A DNA stretch of 9,253 nucleotides from contig REAQ01000010.1 in assembly GCA_004294195.1 (NCBI GenBank), positions 1 through 9,253 of the forward strand, given 5' to 3'. The position numbers were made by a program, and so were the translations under genes. Shown here piece by piece: positions 6,827 through 9,253 of the stretch (positions are counted from its first letter, which is position 1; every line of letters starts with the position of its first letter). The DNA comes from Sphingobacteriales bacterium. Its GTDB lineage: Bacteria > Bacteroidota > Bacteroidia > Chitinophagales > Chitinophagaceae. The notes beneath the pieces were generated by a model. It saw only the letters and a list, made by a program, of their open reading frames with translations, was not told the DNA's origin and ran no database searches.

Positions 6827-7548
6827 CATATTTGCCCGGGAAAAAAGGGATCCTACTGACGTCAAACCGGGACGAAAAACAGTATCGTTCTCTTGCACTG
6901 GTTCCACATAACTATAGCAACCACCTCGGTGAGGTGATGTATCCACGCGATCCCGATGGTGGGGGTACATGGATCGCAGTGCATGAAAACAAGAATGCCA
7001 TCGTTTTCCTGAATGGCGGATTTGAGGGGCATCAACCTAATCCACCTTATCGCAGAAGCCGGGGACTGATTTTACTGGATCTTCTGGCCTGTGAACGTCC
7101 TTCCGTTGCGTTCAAAGATTTATCGCTCGCTGATGTAGAGCCATTCACTGCGGTGATCTGGGATGCCAATGAACTACTGACCTGTGTTTGGGATGGCAAT
7201 GATAAGCACCGCGTTCATATGGATCCACAGAAACCGCATATCTGGTCTTCATCAACTTTGTACACGCACCAGGTGAGGGAAAAACGGGCATCGTGGTTTG
7301 CCCAATGGCTGTCAGAAGGCACGGAATACGAAATGGACAGCATTATGGCCTTTCATCGGTTTGGTGGTGAAGGCGATGCCCATAATGACCTGCTGATGAA
7401 CAGGGCAGGGAAGGTGTTTACTGTAAGTATCACAGGTCTGGAAATCAGTACTGATAAAGCCAGAATGGTTTATCATGACCTGCGCGACGATAAAAAATAT
7501 GCGCGAGAACTCGCATTTTCACCTGCTCAACCTGGTAGTATTGTTTAA
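6814..7548 (+). CDS. NRDE-family protein (TANGO2 homologue)
   Basis: A 244-residue protein of the NRDE family, named for the Asn-Arg-Asp-Glu motif seen here in LLTSNRDEKQYR (residues 18-21). Other hallmarks are Met-Cys-Thr at the N-terminus (Cys2 is the candidate Ntn-hydrolase-type nucleophile once Met is removed), PRDPDGGGTWIAV (about 45-57) and FLNGGFEG. The family is homologous to human TANGO2, for which roles in lipid or haem handling have been proposed and disputed; no bacterial reaction is established. No signal peptide or membrane segment is seen, so it is cytoplasmic. The ATG at 6814 lies inside the end of the DinB gene (13-base overlap) and is fixed by the conserved MCT start. Its own 3' end overlaps the next gene by 8 to 74 bases, depending on which start that gene uses. 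All family hallmarks are intact. Confidence 0.93.
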   Translation: MCTVTYLPGKKGILLTSNRDEKQYRSLALVPHNYSNHLGEVMYPRDPDGGGTWIAVHENKNAIVFLNGGFEGHQPNPPYRRSRGLILLDLLACERPSVAFKDLSLADVEPFTAVIWDANELLTCVWDGNDKHRVHMDPQKPHIWSSSTLYTHQVREKRASWFAQWLSEGTEYEMDSIMAFHRFGGEGDAHNDLLMNRAGKVFTVSITGLEISTDKARMVYHDLRDDKKYARELAFSPAQPGSIV

Positions 7549-8599
7549 TCGATTACTGCATCGGCCCTTCTTCATACGCCTGTTTAATTGGGAATACTGG
7601 CCGTTCTGGGCGGTGTATATCTGGACAGCACCGGCATGGTTATATTTCTGCCTGCGGGCAAGGTCTTTTTTCTTTTTCAGTGCTTCTAATCCTTCAATCA
7701 AAAACGGTGGATTGATCGGTGAGTCCAAGAAAGACATCCACGATATTCTCCCGAAGGACCTCATACCCGCTACCATACATTTTCCATTAAATACCAATGC
7801 AGATATTGTATTGCGCGGTGTTGCGGAAGCCGGATTGCAGTTTCCGATGATTGGCAAACCCGATATTGGTGGAAAGGGGAGAGGGGTGAAGATTCTACGT
7901 TCGCCAGAAGAACTAATTGCCTATGCTGAAAAAGCAACGCTAGATTTTCATATCCAGCAGTATGTTGATTTTACGGAAGAGATTGGCGTGTTTTATTATC
8001 GATATCCTAATCAAAAAAAAGGTATGATTACGGGGATCGTCGGGAAGAAGTTTCTAACGGTTAAGGGAAATGGAAGAGACAGTTTGCACCAGTTGCTGAA
8101 AGCTGACCGGCGCGGCGTGATGTACCTTCCAAGCCTGGAAAATATGCATGGGAAGAAATTAGAGGAGGTATTGCCAGCGGGTGTTGAGAAGATCGTTTCG
8201 CCTTTTGGAAACCATGCCAGGGGTTCGATGTTTCTCGATTATTCAGACAGGATTGATCCTTCATTAACAGAAGTTGTGGATGCGTTCAGTAAGCGGATTC
8301 CTGACTTTTACTTCGGACGGTTTGATATCCGTTTCAAATCCTGGGATGACTTGCGGGCGGGAAAAAACTTTGTCATCATTGAGCTCAATGGAGCGGGTGC
8401 TGAACCAACCCATATTTATGATCCTCGCCATTCATTATTCTTCGCGGTAAAAGAGATCATCAGGCATTGGGCCATCATGTGCAGGATCGCGAGGATGAAT
8501 CATTCACTCGGTTTTGCATATCCTTCGTTCAGGGAAGGCGTGGAGATATTTACCAAGGACAATACTGACGCGGCGAAGCTGGCAGCCATGTCTGACTAA
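7499..8599 (+). CDS. ATP-grasp superfamily protein, D-alanine-D-alanine-ligase-like, with N-terminal hydrophobic segment
   Basis: A 366-residue putative carboxylate-amine or carboxylate-thiol ligase. The N-terminal part (about residues 29-62, from FNWEYWPFW through the FFFF run) is strongly aromatic and hydrophobic, with one likely membrane-associated helix. SNPSIKNGGLIGESK (63-77) follows. The ATP-grasp core shows the ATP-binding lysine region FPMIGKPDIGGKGRGV (K120), the hinge HIQQYVDFTEEIGVFYY, RFDIRF (274-279) and the metal-binding strand FVIIELNGAGAEPTHIYD (E295, N297). Similar proteins are usually annotated 'D-alanine-D-alanine ligase', but membrane association and overall layout differ from true Ddl, and the substrate is unknown; a relation to sugar-transfer-associated ATP-grasp proteins is possible. 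Start choice is uncertain: ATG 7499 (50-base overlap with NRDE, A-rich upstream), ATG 7475 (74-base overlap) or TTG 7541 (8-base overlap, closest to where I recall the family starting). It is probably translated in coupling with the NRDE gene. Confidence 0.88.
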   Translation: MRENSHFHLLNLVVLFNRLLHRPFFIRLFNWEYWPFWAVYIWTAPAWLYFCLRARSFFFFSASNPSIKNGGLIGESKKDIHDILPKDLIPATIHFPLNTNADIVLRGVAEAGLQFPMIGKPDIGGKGRGVKILRSPEELIAYAEKATLDFHIQQYVDFTEEIGVFYYRYPNQKKGMITGIVGKKFLTVKGNGRDSLHQLLKADRRGVMYLPSLENMHGKKLEEVLPAGVEKIVSPFGNHARGSMFLDYSDRIDPSLTEVVDAFSKRIPDFYFGRFDIRFKSWDDLRAGKNFVIIELNGAGAEPTHIYDPRHSLFFAVKEIIRHWAIMCRIARMNHSLGFAYPSFREGVEIFTKDNTDAAKLAAMSD

Positions 8600-8618
8600 G
8601 TTGCGTTAATTTCAAATC

Positions 8619-9253
8619 ATGTTCAGATTATTTGTGACCGGTCTTTTCATCAGTTTCCTGGGTGCGCTGCCCATGGGAACCCTGAACATGTCTGCCATGC
8701 AAATAGCGATAACGGATGGATATTATCCGGCCGTTCTGTTTGCCCTTGGCGCACTAATGGTTGAAATGATCTACGTGCGGATGACCCTTGTGGCAATGGG
8801 CTGGTTCCGGGCACATAAAAAACTATTGTTGGTGATGGAATGGCTAACCCTGGTGATTATCCTCGTGCTGGCGGCCTCCAGTTTTTATACAGCCATGCAT
8901 CCTACACTTAAAGCAAATCCAATCCTTTCCAACTCCATCCATCGGTTTTGGCTGGGAGCGGGTCTTAGTGCCATCAATCCACTGCAGATCCCTTTTTGGT
9001 TTGGATGGAGTACCGTACTTACTGGCAAAGGCATATTAGTGAGAAACGGATATAACTACGTGTACTATATTCTTGGCATTGGTATTGGCACCTTCATCGG
9101 CTTCACCGTGTTCATCTTTGGTGGTAAGCTTCTCGTTGATCGCCTTGATGCTCAACAGAATCTTATTCAATGGATCCTGGGAGGAATTTTCCTGATCACA
9201 GGGATTATCCAGGCCGTGCGTATGCTTCGCCAGAAAGACGGAATCTCCAGCAT
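8619..9253 (+). CDS. LysE-family amino-acid-type exporter (partial, C-terminal end off window)
   Basis: An integral inner-membrane protein; 211 complete codons are visible and the frame is still open at the right edge. It starts MFRLFVTGLFISFLGALPMGTLNM, with the family's first helix and the Pro-x-Gly motif (PMG, residues 19-21 in GALPMGTLNMSAMQ). Hydrophobic stretches typical of the six-helix LysE/RhtB fold follow: about 38-60, 70-88, 108-132 (including SAINPLQIPFWFGWS, the second conserved Asn-Pro motif), 146-170 and 184-204. The last one is followed by RMLRQKDG, so probably only a few residues are missing. LysE proteins export amino acids or related small molecules. The gene begins 19 bases after the ATP-grasp stop with no terminator between them, so it is likely in the same operon, making export of that pathway's product plausible though unproven. 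Confidence 0.88.
   Translation, partial: MFRLFVTGLFISFLGALPMGTLNMSAMQIAITDGYYPAVLFALGALMVEMIYVRMTLVAMGWFRAHKKLLLVMEWLTLVIILVLAASSFYTAMHPTLKANPILSNSIHRFWLGAGLSAINPLQIPFWFGWSTVLTGKGILVRNGYNYVYYILGIGIGTFIGFTVFIFGGKLLVDRLDAQQNLIQWILGGIFLITGIIQAVRMLRQKDGISS

Noticed and set aside
1..9253. Mobile element, CRISPR array, tRNA or rRNA.
   Set aside because: I found no regularly spaced repeats, terminal inverted repeats, transposase or integrase motifs, or tRNA-like cloverleaf in the short intergenic gaps; nearly all of the window is accounted for by core-type protein genes.

Overview
The window looks like a chromosomal core region of a Bacteroidota bacterium, most likely from the Chitinophagaceae or a near relative. 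The evidence is a SusC-like receptor architecture with an N-terminal carboxypeptidase-regulatory-like domain, start codons without Shine-Dalgarno sequences, TAnnTTTG-type -7 promoter elements, and two protein families typical of the phylum (the 260-residue CCG-type Fe-S protein and the small protein usually mislabelled 'ABC transporter ATPase'). I see no transposase, phage gene, CRISPR array, rRNA or tRNA. The taxonomic placement is inference from protein style, not a database match.

Positions 1-2436 (minus strand) hold miaB, the tRNA methylthiotransferase gene, followed 3 bases later by a sigma-54-type AAA+ activator gene that runs off the left edge. A short AT-rich divergent region (2437-2521) separates them from a plus-strand outer-membrane beta-barrel receptor gene (2522-4882). 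This region holds a candidate promoter for miaB, a 17-bp near-palindrome, and a puzzling receptor start: a TTG overlapping the stop of a 12-codon ATG frame.

The receptor gene meets a minus-strand pair end to end with only 2 bases between stop codons. In transcription order the pair is a CCG-domain Fe-S protein (6208-5426) and then a small conserved protein with no ATPase motif (5397-4885). The second gene has its own perfect TAnnTTTG element only 4 bases before its ATG, suggesting a leaderless transcript in addition to read-through.

From 6326 to the right edge lies a tight plus-strand run: DinB-family protein, NRDE/TANGO2-family protein, ATP-grasp ligase-like protein with an N-terminal hydrophobic segment, and a LysE-type membrane exporter cut by the window edge. 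The first three genes overlap and the fourth follows after about 19 bases, so they are probably one transcript. Their combination (possible amide-bond former, possible Ntn-type hydrolase, amino-acid-type exporter and metal-binding DinB protein) is the most promising candidate here for an uncharacterised pathway. The joint function is a hypothesis, not something the sequence proves.
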